Assembly: GCA_036524115.1 (NCBI GenBank)
Contig: DATDCY010000333.1
Location: 1 to 56,583, forward strand
Source: a bacterium
GTDB taxonomy: Bacteria > JAUVQV01 > DATDCY01
DNA length: 56,583 nucleotides
Direction: 5' to 3'
The notes beneath the pieces were generated by a model. That model was not told where the DNA came from, searched no databases, and worked only from the letters and a program-made list of their open reading frames with translations. Of this stretch, positions 1 to 7,877 are shown one piece after another (position 1 is the stretch's first letter; every line of letters starts with the position of its first letter). The position numbers and the translations under genes were made by a program.

Positions 1-2108
1 GCCGCCGCGGACTCCGCCCGGCGCTTGAAGTCCTTCAGCGCGGCGCTCCGCGCGTCGGCGCGAATCGTGAACTCCCCCGGCCGGAGACTGATGCCGCCGT
101 TGACCTGGAACTTCGACCTGGTCTGCCAGGATGCGGCCGCCTTCCCGCGCTCGTGGTACGTCTTCATGATCGCCCCGTAGCGCCGCTCGAGGTCCTCGCG
201 CTCGGCGACGAGGCCAGCCGGCGCCGGCTCGCCGGCCGCGACCAGCTCGGCCCGCACGCGCTCGAGCTCCGCGCGCAGCTCCCCGAGCCGGGTGCGGTCG
301 GCGACCTGCTCCGCCCGCTCGGCCTCCCCCGCCGGTGGCAGCGGGTACGCCAGCCGCTGCGAGAGGAACTCCAGCAGCGACAGCAGGTCCCGTTCCGTCC
401 GCAGCAGCGACCGCACCGGCGCTTCGCGCCCGTCCTTGAAGCGCGCCACGGCTTCCGCCTCGTACTCGCCGCAGGCCCGGCGCCCGGCCTTGTCCCGCGT
501 GCAGAGCCAGGCCGCGAAGGACTGCGGATCGTGGAAGAACTCGCCGACCGCCTGCTGCAGCGCCGGCGTCAGCCACAGCACCCCGGACTGCTCCCGGACG
601 AGCGTCCCCGTGATCGCCGCGCCCGGCGGGATCGGGAGGTACTCGGTGGTGACGATGCGCTCCAGGGTCCGCGGCGTGGACACCGCCGGCAACTGGACGG
701 CGAGCAGCGCGTCGAGGTCCAGCCCCGAGGTGTCCGAGCGCCTCAGCCACGTCGCCACCGCCATGAGACGGGCCACCGCGGCCAGGTCGCCGATCTCGGG
801 GAACGCGGCGGCGTAGCGCTCGTACTGCTCGTTGAGCTGGCGGATGTTGGCGCGCGCCGAGGGCGGAAGCGCCGCGCGCTTCCTGCGCCCGTCCGCGCCC
901 TCGAACCCCTTCCCGATGCGCTCCGCGTCCGCGGTGAAGCGCGGCCGCGTGATCACCGCGAAGCCGTCGCGCGGGTCGGCGTCGACGCTCACGGACTCCG
1001 GGTAGAACCAGTAGCGGCTCGAGACCCACGTCTCGGCCTGCTCCGCATCCGGGTCGAGCATCCCCCGCTCGGAGTTGGTCATGAACTCCGGAATGCGCCG
1101 GCGGATCTCCGCGCGGACGTCCCGGTGCGTGACCGGGTCGAGGCCGGTGCACACCGTCTTGAACCGCCGGTCCGCGGCGAGCACCGCGGCGCCGATCCGC
1201 GTGTCCTCGAGGGTGCCGCCGAAGTTGACGCTGGTGAGCACCGGGTCGGCGTTGGGGTCGAGGCTGACGAAGGCGTCGTTGTCGCCCGCGTGGAAGGCGG
1301 CGCGGTACGCGACCGCCAGGTCGGCCAGCGACACGGGCTCGCCGCCGAGGCTGTCGCGCCGGTCGGGCCGCGCGAAGAGGACGAGCCCGGCCGCCGCGTC
1401 GAGCTGCGCCCCCTCGAGCTGTCCCCCGCGGCCGAAGAACTCCTCGAGCGCGGCCAGGTCGGGGGGAGGCCGTTCCGGAGGGAAGTCCGCGGCCGTCACG
1501 GTCGCCGGCCGGAGCGAGAGCATCAGCTCGCGTCGCCGGTAGTCGTTGCGGTACGCGAAGATCTCGACGGTCAGCGCGGCGCCGACATCGGCCGCGAGCG
1601 CCGCGAGGCAGTGGCGGACGACGGGGTAGTGCTCGCGCCAGGCCGCGGCGGCGTCGGTCCCCGGGAGGAACAGGCGGACCCGCCCCTTCCGGTCGGCGGC
1701 GGCGCGGTAGCGCCCCCCGCGAAACAGCGCCACCCACGCCGGCTGCGGCGAGCCCGGCGGCCACCGCTCAAGCACGTCCGTGCGCGGCTCCTGGTCGGGG
1801 CCGAAGACCATCTCGACCGCGTACGGCAGGAGCGAGGAGTAGGCGTCCAGGAAGGGCTGGAGGAACGAGCGCGGCGTCCCGGCGTCGAGCACCGCCGCGC
1901 TGAGCTTCCGGCCCGTCCTCGTGACGGCGTCCGGGTCGATCAGTTCGGCGTAGGAGACCGCGATCGACGCGGGGGCGCCGGCCGACGTCCTCGCCGCCCG
2001 CGGACGCGGCGCGCCGCTCCCCGCCGACGCCGGCGCGGGCGCGGCGGCAAGCAGCGCCAGCGTGGCCAGGACCGGGGCGACGCGCGCGACCGACCGCTGT
2101 CCGAGCAT
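1..2108 (-). CDS. Exported protein of unknown function (C-terminus beyond the window)
   Basis: The frame stays open from ATG at 2108 to the left edge, giving 702 codons without a stop, so the gene is partial at its 3' end. The N-terminus (MLGQRSVARVAPVLATLALL, then AAAPAPASA) is a Sec signal peptide, so the protein is exported. The rest is soluble and charged, with no membrane span or metal motif. A central stretch (SLDPNADPVLTSVNFGG, then DTRIGAAVLAADRRFK) vaguely recalls planctomycete-type DUF1598 proteins, but I cannot assign a family. The visible end is rich in Glu, Arg and Leu and probably helical. No Shine-Dalgarno precedes the ATG; a promoter lies 7 nt upstream (2116-2145). It is divergent from the diguanylate cyclase at 2248. 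Reading the other strand here gives only Arg/Pro-rich shadow frames. Confidence 0.8.
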   Translation of the reverse strand, partial: MLGQRSVARVAPVLATLALLAAAPAPASAGSGAPRPRAARTSAGAPASIAVSYAELIDPDAVTRTGRKLSAAVLDAGTPRSFLQPFLDAYSSLLPYAVEMVFGPDQEPRTDVLERWPPGSPQPAWVALFRGGRYRAAADRKGRVRLFLPGTDAAAAWREHYPVVRHCLAALAADVGAALTVEIFAYRNDYRRRELMLSLRPATVTAADFPPERPPPDLAALEEFFGRGGQLEGAQLDAAAGLVLFARPDRRDSLGGEPVSLADLAVAYRAAFHAGDNDAFVSLDPNADPVLTSVNFGGTLEDTRIGAAVLAADRRFKTVCTGLDPVTHRDVRAEIRRRIPEFMTNSERGMLDPDAEQAETWVSSRYWFYPESVSVDADPRDGFAVITRPRFTADAERIGKGFEGADGRRKRAALPPSARANIRQLNEQYERYAAAFPEIGDLAAVARLMAVATWLRRSDTSGLDLDALLAVQLPAVSTPRTLERIVTTEYLPIPPGAAITGTLVREQSGVLWLTPALQQAVGEFFHDPQSFAAWLCTRDKAGRRACGEYEAEAVARFKDGREAPVRSLLRTERDLLSLLEFLSQRLAYPLPPAGEAERAEQVADRTRLGELRAELERVRAELVAAGEPAPAGLVAEREDLERRYGAIMKTYHERGKAAASWQTRSKFQVNGGISLRPGEFTIRADARSAALKDFKRRAESAA

Positions 2109-2115
2109 GGGGGAG

Positions 2116-2145
2116 ACGATAGTGCGCGGGGCGGCGGTTGTCCAA
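2116..2145 (-). promoter_or_regulatory. Sigma70-like promoter, leaderless arrangement
   Basis: On the minus strand TTGGAC, an 18-nt spacer and TATCGT are followed after only 7 nt by the ATG at 2108. Transcription would begin at or next to the start codon. Confidence 0.45.
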
Positions 2146-2247
2146 CGCCCGGGAGGTCCGTGTGCTATGCTGAGCGCGCATCCTTGGCATTTCCGCGGCG
2201 CGAACGCGCGCGGCGCGACGCCCTTCGGGATGCGGCTGGAGGACACG

Positions 2248-3108
2248 ATGACGGAGAGCGAGGCGAAGTACCGCGCCCTGGTCGACGCGACGGACGACTC
2301 GATCTACCAGCTCGACCGCGAGTGCCGCTACCTCTTCATGAACCGCAAGCACATGGCCCGGATGGGGTTCGCGGGCGACGAGTTCGTCGGCCGCTCGTAC
2401 GCGGACTTCCACAGCACGGAGGAGTCGCGGTGGATGCGCGAGAAGGTGGCGGCGGTCTTCGAGACCGGCACGTCGCTGCGCCACGAGCACCGCAGCCGCA
2501 GGGACGGCAACGACTTCCTGCTCACCCTGAGCCCGGTGCGACGGGCGGACGGCGGCGTCTCGTCGGTGATCGTCGTCTCGAAGGACGTGACGGCGCTCAA
2601 GCGGCTCGAGGAGGAGCTGCGCTCGCTGTCGCTCACCGACGCGCTCACGGGCCTCTACAACCGCCGGGGCTTCACCACGCTTGCCGTCCAGCAGCTCAAG
2701 CTCGCCGACCGGCGGCGCGAGGGCGTGTACATGCTCTACGCCGACATGGACGGGCTGAAGCAGATCAACGACACCTTCGGCCACAAGGAGGGCGACCGCG
2801 CCCTCGCCGAGGCCGGACGGCTGCTGCGGACGACCTACCGGACCTCGGACGTCATCTCGCGCATCGGCGGCGACGAGTTCGCCGTGATCCCCGTGGGGAC
2901 CATCGCCGACGCCGTCCCCGCGATCATCGGCCGCTTCCAGCGCAACCTCGACGCGTTCAACGCCGAAGCGCAGCTTCCCTACCGCCTCTCGGTGAGCGTC
3001 GGCGTCATCATGTACGACCCCGGCAAGCCGCTGCCCCTGGACGAACTGCTGGCGGAGGCCGACCGCGTGATGTACGAGCAGAAGCGCGGGAGGCGGGGAC
3101 CGGCGTAG
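2248..3108 (+). CDS. PAS-GGDEF diguanylate cyclase
   Basis: Makes cyclic di-GMP from two GTP in response to a signal sensed by a PAS domain. Start chosen at ATG 2248 because GGAGG (2238-2242) lies 5 nt before it; an in-frame ATG at 2230 is less likely. The 286-residue product has a PAS domain (about residues 3-120; YRALVDATDDSIYQLDRE), a short helical linker (LKRLEEELRSLSLTDALTGL) and a GGDEF domain with the intact signature RIGGDEF and the upstream metal-binding YADMDGLK. There is no transmembrane segment, so it is cytoplasmic. No RxxD inhibitory site is obvious before GGDEF. It is one of two GGDEF proteins in the window (the other at 40251-41486). Confidence 0.93.
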   Translation: MTESEAKYRALVDATDDSIYQLDRECRYLFMNRKHMARMGFAGDEFVGRSYADFHSTEESRWMREKVAAVFETGTSLRHEHRSRRDGNDFLLTLSPVRRADGGVSSVIVVSKDVTALKRLEEELRSLSLTDALTGLYNRRGFTTLAVQQLKLADRRREGVYMLYADMDGLKQINDTFGHKEGDRALAEAGRLLRTTYRTSDVISRIGGDEFAVIPVGTIADAVPAIIGRFQRNLDAFNAEAQLPYRLSVSVGVIMYDPGKPLPLDELLAEADRVMYEQKRGRRGPA

Positions 3109-3136
3109 CGCCGCGCGCGCCGGCGCGACCGCTCCT

Positions 3137-4162
3137 TCAGGTCACCAGGACCTTCGCGCCCCGGATCCGCCGCTCCTTCAGATCCAGCAGCGCCCGGTTC
3201 GCCTCCGCGAGAGGAAGGACCTCGACCTCGGGGCGGATGCCGGCCGCGGCGGCGAACGCGAGGAACTCGGCGACGTCGGCGCGCGCGATGTTCGCGACGC
3301 TCACCAGCTCCTTCTCCATCCAGAGGTCGCGCGGGTAGTCGAGGCCCGCCAGCGCGCCCTTGTCCGCATCCTCCTTGCGGATGGCGTTCACGACGAGCCG
3401 GCCGCCGGGCCCGAGCGCGCGCAGGCCGGCCACGACCGGCGCCCACGCCGGCGTGGTGTCGATGGCGCAATCGAGCGGCTCCGGCGGCGCGTCGCCGAAG
3501 TCCCCGGCCCACGCCGCGCCCTCTTCCAGCGCGAAGGCGCGCTCGCCCGGCGTGCGCGAGAAGACGTGCACCCGCGACCGCGGGAAGCGCCGCCGCACGA
3601 CGCGCAGGACCAGGTGCCCGGACGCGCCGAAGCCGACGAGGCCTATCGCGCCGCCGTCGACGGGGCCCGCCAGCCGCAGCGCGCGCCAGCCGATCGCCCC
3701 GGCGCACAGCAGCGGCGCGGCTTCCACGTCGTCGATGGCCGCGGGCAGCGGCACCGCGAAGCCCTCCCGCACGACGGCATATTCGGCGTAGCCGCCGTCC
3801 GCATCGCGCCCGGTGGCCCGGAAGTCGGGACAGAGGTTCTCGCGCCCCCCCGCGCAGAAGGCGCACGACCCGCAGGCGCCGTTGATCCAGGCGATCCCGA
3901 CGCGCTCGCCGACGCTGCGCAGCGAGCAGCCCTCGCCGAGGGCCGCGACCGTGCCCACGACCTGGTGGCCGGGCACCAGCGGCAGGCGGCCCGGCGGCGT
4001 GCGGCCCTCGATCACGTCGAGGTCGGTGTGGCAGACGCCGCAGGCGGCCACGCGCACCAGGACCTCGCCCGCGCGCGGCGCCGGCACGGGAAGATCCTCG
4101 AGGACGAGCGGCGCGCGTTCGCGGCGCAGATCATGCAGCGCCCGGAGCACCATCGCCTTCAC
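3137..4162 (-). CDS. Zinc-dependent alcohol dehydrogenase
   Basis: Medium-chain NAD(P)-dependent alcohol dehydrogenase of 341 residues. Catalytic zinc ligands are Cys41 (ACGVCHTD) and His66 (PGHQVVG). The structural zinc is held by Cys97, Cys100, Cys103 and Cys111 (CGSCAFCAGGRENLC). The Rossmann segment reads IGLVGFGASGHLVLRV. I chose GTG 4162 (product MKAMVLRALH) because this N-terminus is typical of the family and GGGAGG lies upstream; ATG 4153 is the alternative. It lies 46 nt downstream of the multihaem lipoprotein gene on the same strand, so it may be co-transcribed from the FNR-associated promoter, which would fit a fermentative or anaerobic role. Substrate cannot be told from sequence. 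Confidence 0.92.
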   Translation of the reverse strand: MKAMVLRALHDLRRERAPLVLEDLPVPAPRAGEVLVRVAACGVCHTDLDVIEGRTPPGRLPLVPGHQVVGTVAALGEGCSLRSVGERVGIAWINGACGSCAFCAGGRENLCPDFRATGRDADGGYAEYAVVREGFAVPLPAAIDDVEAAPLLCAGAIGWRALRLAGPVDGGAIGLVGFGASGHLVLRVVRRRFPRSRVHVFSRTPGERAFALEEGAAWAGDFGDAPPEPLDCAIDTTPAWAPVVAGLRALGPGGRLVVNAIRKEDADKGALAGLDYPRDLWMEKELVSVANIARADVAEFLAFAAAAGIRPEVEVLPLAEANRALLDLKERRIRGAKVLVT

Positions 4163-4208
4163 GGGGCGTTCGCCTCCCGTCGGGCGCAGGTGCCCGGCAC
4201 GGCCGCGC

Positions 4209-4559
4209 CTACACCTTGTGGCAACCCGGCTGCACGCAGGCCGGCCCGAGGCCGCCGCGGGTACGCGACGGGCCGTGGCAGCGGCTGCAGTCGATTCCCG
4301 GCTGGTTGTGGCGGATCCCCGCGCGGACCGTCTGGTGATCGTTGGCGTTGTGGCAGTTGTAGCAGTTCGGCCCGCTGCCGCCGTGCAACGTCGGGCCGTG
4401 GCAGCCCACACAGAATGTCAGCGGGTCGGTGAAGCCCTCCCGATGGCCGACGCCCCCGAGGTCGACGGAATGACCGTTGTCCCCCGAGTTGCACGCCGCG
4501 AACAGCGGCACCAGCAGGGCCAGGCCGGGCAGGACAAACCTCCTCAGTGCAGCCTTCAT
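4209..4559 (-). CDS. Small multihaem c-type cytochrome lipoprotein
   Basis: A 116-residue exported electron carrier. The signal sequence ends in a lipobox (PLFAAC), so it is probably lipid-anchored on the periplasmic face. Three canonical CXXCH haem sites are visible (CVGCH, CYNCH, CSRCH), and a fourth, C-terminal, has the rarer CX4CH spacing (CVQPGCH), known from tetrahaem c3-type proteins. Start at ATG 4559, preceded by GGGAG; the frame extends upstream but lacks a better start. It is divergent from the NapH-like gene across a perfect FNR box, which suggests the two form an anaerobically induced quinol-to-cytochrome electron path. That role is an inference. The terminal acceptor is unknown. 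Confidence 0.88.
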   Translation of the reverse strand: MKAALRRFVLPGLALLVPLFAACNSGDNGHSVDLGGVGHREGFTDPLTFCVGCHGPTLHGGSGPNCYNCHNANDHQTVRAGIRHNQPGIDCSRCHGPSRTRGGLGPACVQPGCHKV

Positions 4560-4592
4560 GGGCGCGCTCCCTTCGTTGCGTTGGTTTACCGG

Positions 4593-4621
4593 AAGGTAGG
4601 GCGCGCCCGGGCCACCGTCAA
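4593..4621 (-). promoter_or_regulatory. Promoter of the multihaem lipoprotein gene
   Basis: Minus strand TTGACG, 17-nt spacer, TACCTT. The predicted start of transcription is about 4586, which places the FNR box centre near -65, close to the spacing used by class I FNR/CRP-type activation. Confidence 0.4.
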
Positions 4622-4644
4622 GCGCTCCGTCGGCGGACGGGCGC

Positions 4645-4658
4645 TTGATCCAGATCAA
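4645..4658. promoter_or_regulatory. FNR/ANR/Dnr-type operator
   Basis: TTGATCCAGATCAA is a perfect match to the FNR consensus TTGAT-N4-ATCAA, in the divergent intergenic region between the multihaem lipoprotein and the NapH-like gene. Its centre (4651.5) is 41.5 bp from a start of transcription at 4693 for the rightward gene, with TACCCT (4681-4686) in the -10 position: the classic class II activator geometry. Confidence 0.8.
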
Positions 4659-4693
4659 GGCGAGGCGGTCGCCGATGGGGTACCCTACGATCC

Positions 4694-5731
4694 GTGAACG
4701 GCATGGGCACGACGGATGACCGGGGCTCGCGCATCGGGCGCACCCGCCCCCTGGTCCGGCGCCTGCGGGCGGCGGTCCAGTCGGGCGTCTTCCTGCTCGT
4801 GCTCTGGGGCGGCTACGACCTCTGGCGTTTCGCGGGCGAGCTGGAGGCCGGCCGCGTCCCGGCGTTCGCCAAGCCGCTCTCGCCCGAGGGATTCCTGCCG
4901 ATCGGCTCGCTCATGTCGCTCAAGCTCTGGGTGACGACCGGCGCCTGGGACCCGTGGCACCCGGCCGGCATGGTGATCCTGGGCGCGGCCCTGGCGCTCT
5001 CGCTGGCATTGCGCAAGAGCTTCTGCGGCTGGCTCTGCCCCGTGGGGACGCTCTCCGAGGTCCTCTGGCGCGGCGGGCGGCGGCTCTTCGGCCGCACCTT
5101 CGCGCTCCCGCGGTGGGCCGATCTCACGCTGCGCCCGCTCAAGTACGCGCTGCTCACCTTCTTCTTCTGGATCATCGTCGTGCGGATGTCGCCGGAGGCG
5201 ATCCAGGGCTTCCTCGCCACCGACTACTGGAAGGCGGGCGACCTGAAGATGCTGCGCTTCTTCACCGACATGTCCGCGACGACCGCCGTGGTGCTCGCGG
5301 CGCTGGTGGCGCTGTCGCTGGTGACGAAGTCGTTCTGGTGCCGTTTCCTCTGTCCCTACGGCGCGCTGCTCGGCCTGCTCGCCGCCGCCGGCCCCGTGCG
5401 GGTGCGCCGCGACGCGGACCGCTGCGCCAACTGCGGCGCCTGCGCCCGCCACTGCCCCGCGCTGCTGCCGGTTGACCGCAAGGCCGGCATCGCGTCGCCC
5501 GAGTGCATCGGTTGCCTGACCTGCGTGAGCCGCTGCCCGGTCCCCGGCGCGCTCGACGTCTCCCTGGCGCGCCGGCGGGTGATCCCGCCGTGGCTCTACG
5601 CGGCCGCGCTCGTGGCCATCTTCTTCGGGATACTGCTCGCCGCCCGCGCGACCGGGCACTGGCACTCGGGCGTCAGCGGGGAGGAGTACCTGCGGATCGT
5701 GCCGTCGCTGGCGGGGCTCGCGCACGCCTGA
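4694..5731 (+). CDS. NapH/CcoG-like membrane 4Fe-4S protein
   Basis: A 345-residue integral membrane iron-sulfur protein, likely passing electrons from menaquinol to a periplasmic carrier. It has five or six hydrophobic segments. Two CX3CP motifs (CGWLCP at about residue 111, CRFLCP at about 216) are the signature of the NapH/MauN group. Two 4Fe-4S clusters follow (CANCGACARHCP from about 244, then CIGCLTCVSRCP), and a last transmembrane helix precedes a short tail. Start taken as GTG 4694; ATG 4703 is also possible. A promoter placed by the FNR box would initiate at about 4693, so the message may be nearly leaderless. Its partner is probably the divergent multihaem lipoprotein. Without nap or nos genes nearby, the name NapH would be too specific. 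Confidence 0.85.
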   Translation: MNGMGTTDDRGSRIGRTRPLVRRLRAAVQSGVFLLVLWGGYDLWRFAGELEAGRVPAFAKPLSPEGFLPIGSLMSLKLWVTTGAWDPWHPAGMVILGAALALSLALRKSFCGWLCPVGTLSEVLWRGGRRLFGRTFALPRWADLTLRPLKYALLTFFFWIIVVRMSPEAIQGFLATDYWKAGDLKMLRFFTDMSATTAVVLAALVALSLVTKSFWCRFLCPYGALLGLLAAAGPVRVRRDADRCANCGACARHCPALLPVDRKAGIASPECIGCLTCVSRCPVPGALDVSLARRRVIPPWLYAAALVAIFFGILLAARATGHWHSGVSGEEYLRIVPSLAGLAHA

Positions 5732-5752
5732 TCCGGGGGACGACGCGTCGGG

Positions 5753-5780
5753 TTGACTTCCCGGCGCGCGGCACTAAGAT
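5753..5780 (+). promoter_or_regulatory. Promoter of the hybrid histidine kinase gene
   Basis: TTGACT, 16-nt spacer, TAAGAT; the leader would be about 66 nt and ends in the Shine-Dalgarno GAGAGGGG before ATG 5853. Confidence 0.55.
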
Positions 5781-5852
5781 CGTAGTCATCTGGACGAATC
5801 TCCACGGGGCTCTCCGGGACGTACTGCCGCACGCTGAGAGGGGATCCGTTTC

Positions 5853-7826
5853 ATGAGCCGCGAAGCGAGCGGGCCGCAGGACAACACAGCGCCGGGGCAC
5901 GAGTCCGCCCCCCACCCGCTCCTTGCCCTGGAGGAGCGCGCGGAGCGGTTCCGCACGCTCGTCGAGGCCTCAAGCGACTGGATCTGGGAGGTCGACGAGA
6001 ACGGCGTCTACACCTACGTCAGCCCGAAGGTGCGGGACGTGCTCGGCTACGAGCCGGGCGAGGTGCTCGGGCGGACGCCGTTCGACTTCATGCCCCCCGA
6101 GGAGCGCGAGCGCGTGGCCACGGAATTCCTCGGCCACGTCCGCCACGGCGAGCCCATCACGGCGCTCGAGAACGTCAACCTCCGCAAGGACGGCGGGCGG
6201 GTGACCCTCGAGACGAGCGGGGTGCCGGTCCGGGACGCCGAAGGCCGCCTGCGCGGCTACCGCGGCATCGACCGCGACATCTCCGCGCGCAAGCGCGCCG
6301 AGCAGGCGCTGCGCGAGAGCGAGGAGCGCTACCGCAAGCTCTACGAGCGCACGCCGGTGATGATGCACTCCATCGACGCGGAGGGTCGGCTGCTGAGCAT
6401 CAGCGGCGCGTGGCTGGCGCAGCTGGGCTACACGCGCGAGGAGGTGATCGGGCGCCGCTCGACCGACTTCCTGACCGAGCGCTCCCGCCGCTACGCCCGG
6501 GAGGTCGTGCTGCCGGCGTTCATGAAGTCGGGCGTCTGCAGGGACGTGGAATACCAGTTCGTCAGGAAGGACGGCTCGGTCATGGACACCCTGCTCTCCG
6601 CCATCGCCGAGCACGACGCCTCGGGGGCGTTCGTGCGCTCCCTGGCCGTCGTCGTCGACGTCACCGAGAAGCGCGCCCTCGAGCAGGAGCGGCTGCGCGC
6701 CCAGAAGCTCGAGTCGATCGGCACGCTGGCCGGAGGCATCGCCCACGACTTCAACAACCTGCTCCAGGGCGTCTTCGGCTACATCTCGATGGCCCGGCTC
6801 AAGACCGACCGCCCCGACGAGGTCCTGGCAATGCTCAGCGAGGCGGAGCAGGCGCTGCACCAGGCGGTGGGCCTCACGAGCCAGCTGCTGACCTACGCCA
6901 AGGGCGGCGGCCCGCTCAAGAAGATCATCGCGCTGCAGCCGGTGATCGAGAACGCGGTGCGCCTCGCCCTCAGCGGCTCGCGCGCCAGGCCGGAGCTGGC
7001 GATCCCCGGCGACCTCTGGGCGGTGGACGCCGATGCCGGCCAGATCGGCCAGGTGGTGCAGAACATCGTCCTGAATGCGGAGCAGTCGATGCCCTCGGGC
7101 GGCACCGTCACGGTGACCGCGCGCAACGTCCCCGCGGCGGGCGGGCCGGCGGCGCACGCGGGCGCCTCCCCGGGGAACGTCGAGATCGTCATCCGGGACG
7201 AGGGGACCGGCATCGCGGCCGAGCACCTGCCGCGGGTCTTCGACCCCTACTTCACCACGAAGGAGAAGGGGACCGGGCTCGGCCTGGCCACGGTCTACTC
7301 CATCGTCAGGAACCATGGCGGGACCGTCGACCTCGCGTCCGAGCCCGGCCGCGGGACGACGGTGACGGTATTGCTCCCGGCGGCGCCCGCGCAGCCCGAT
7401 GTCGAGCCGGCCCCGGCGCCTCGGGCGCGCCGGCCGCTGGCGGAGCCCCGGCGCGCCAGGATCCTGGTCATGGACGACGAGCCGGTCGTCCGCGAGGTGG
7501 CCGGCGCGCTGCTCGGGGCCATCGGCCACGAACCGACCCTCGCGGAGAACGGCGAGGCCGCGCTCGAGCGCTACCGCGAGGCCGCGGCGGCCGGCCGGCC
7601 CTTCGACGCCGTGATCCTGGACCTGACGGTCCGCGGCGGGATGGGGGGGAAGGAGACGATGCGCCGGCTCCTGGAGCTGGACCCGGCCGTGAAGGCGATC
7701 GTCTCGAGCGGCTACTCCGCCGACGGCGTGCTCGCGGACTACCGCGACCACGGCTTTCGCGACGTGCTCGCGAAGCCCTACACGCTGACCGGCCTGCGGG
7801 ACGTGCTCGACCGCCTCCTCGCCTGA
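5853..7826 (+). CDS. PAS-PAS hybrid histidine kinase with receiver domain
   Basis: Cytoplasmic sensor kinase of 657 residues with no membrane span. Order: PAS 1 (about 28-146, FRTLVEASSDWIWEVDENG), PAS 2 (about 155-270, YRKLYERTPVMMHSIDAEG), a HisKA dimerisation helix with phospho-acceptor His298 (GGIAHDFNNLLQGV), an HATPase domain with N box (QNIVLNAEQSMPSGG), G1 (DEGTGI) and G2 (GTGLGLATVYSIV), and a C-terminal receiver with Asp590 (VILDLTV) and the conserved Lys (LAKPY). The HDFNN type of H box with a C-terminal receiver is common in deltaproteobacterial one-gene phosphorelays. No output domain or response regulator is adjacent, so the partner lies elsewhere. Start fixed by GAGAGGGG upstream. 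Confidence 0.95.
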   Translation: MSREASGPQDNTAPGHESAPHPLLALEERAERFRTLVEASSDWIWEVDENGVYTYVSPKVRDVLGYEPGEVLGRTPFDFMPPEERERVATEFLGHVRHGEPITALENVNLRKDGGRVTLETSGVPVRDAEGRLRGYRGIDRDISARKRAEQALRESEERYRKLYERTPVMMHSIDAEGRLLSISGAWLAQLGYTREEVIGRRSTDFLTERSRRYAREVVLPAFMKSGVCRDVEYQFVRKDGSVMDTLLSAIAEHDASGAFVRSLAVVVDVTEKRALEQERLRAQKLESIGTLAGGIAHDFNNLLQGVFGYISMARLKTDRPDEVLAMLSEAEQALHQAVGLTSQLLTYAKGGGPLKKIIALQPVIENAVRLALSGSRARPELAIPGDLWAVDADAGQIGQVVQNIVLNAEQSMPSGGTVTVTARNVPAAGGPAAHAGASPGNVEIVIRDEGTGIAAEHLPRVFDPYFTTKEKGTGLGLATVYSIVRNHGGTVDLASEPGRGTTVTVLLPAAPAQPDVEPAPAPRARRPLAEPRRARILVMDDEPVVREVAGALLGAIGHEPTLAENGEAALERYREAAAAGRPFDAVILDLTVRGGMGGKETMRRLLELDPAVKAIVSSGYSADGVLADYRDHGFRDVLAKPYTLTGLRDVLDRLLA

Positions 7827-7837
7827 CGGGAAGCCGC

Positions 7838-7854
7838 CCGGGCGCGGCGCCCGG
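7838..7854. terminator. Hairpin between convergent genes
   Basis: CCGGGCG-CGG-CGCCCGG, a perfect 7-bp stem between the stops of the histidine kinase and the TMTC-like gene. No T run on either strand, so intrinsic termination is uncertain. Confidence 0.3.
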
Positions 7855-7877
7855 ACCGCGGCTCCGGCGGACAATCC

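Noticed and set aside
153-3338. A 1,061-residue plus-strand frame at the left edge
   Set aside because: Arg/Pro-rich shadow of the minus-strand exported gene; it runs through the PAS-GGDEF gene in a wrong frame.
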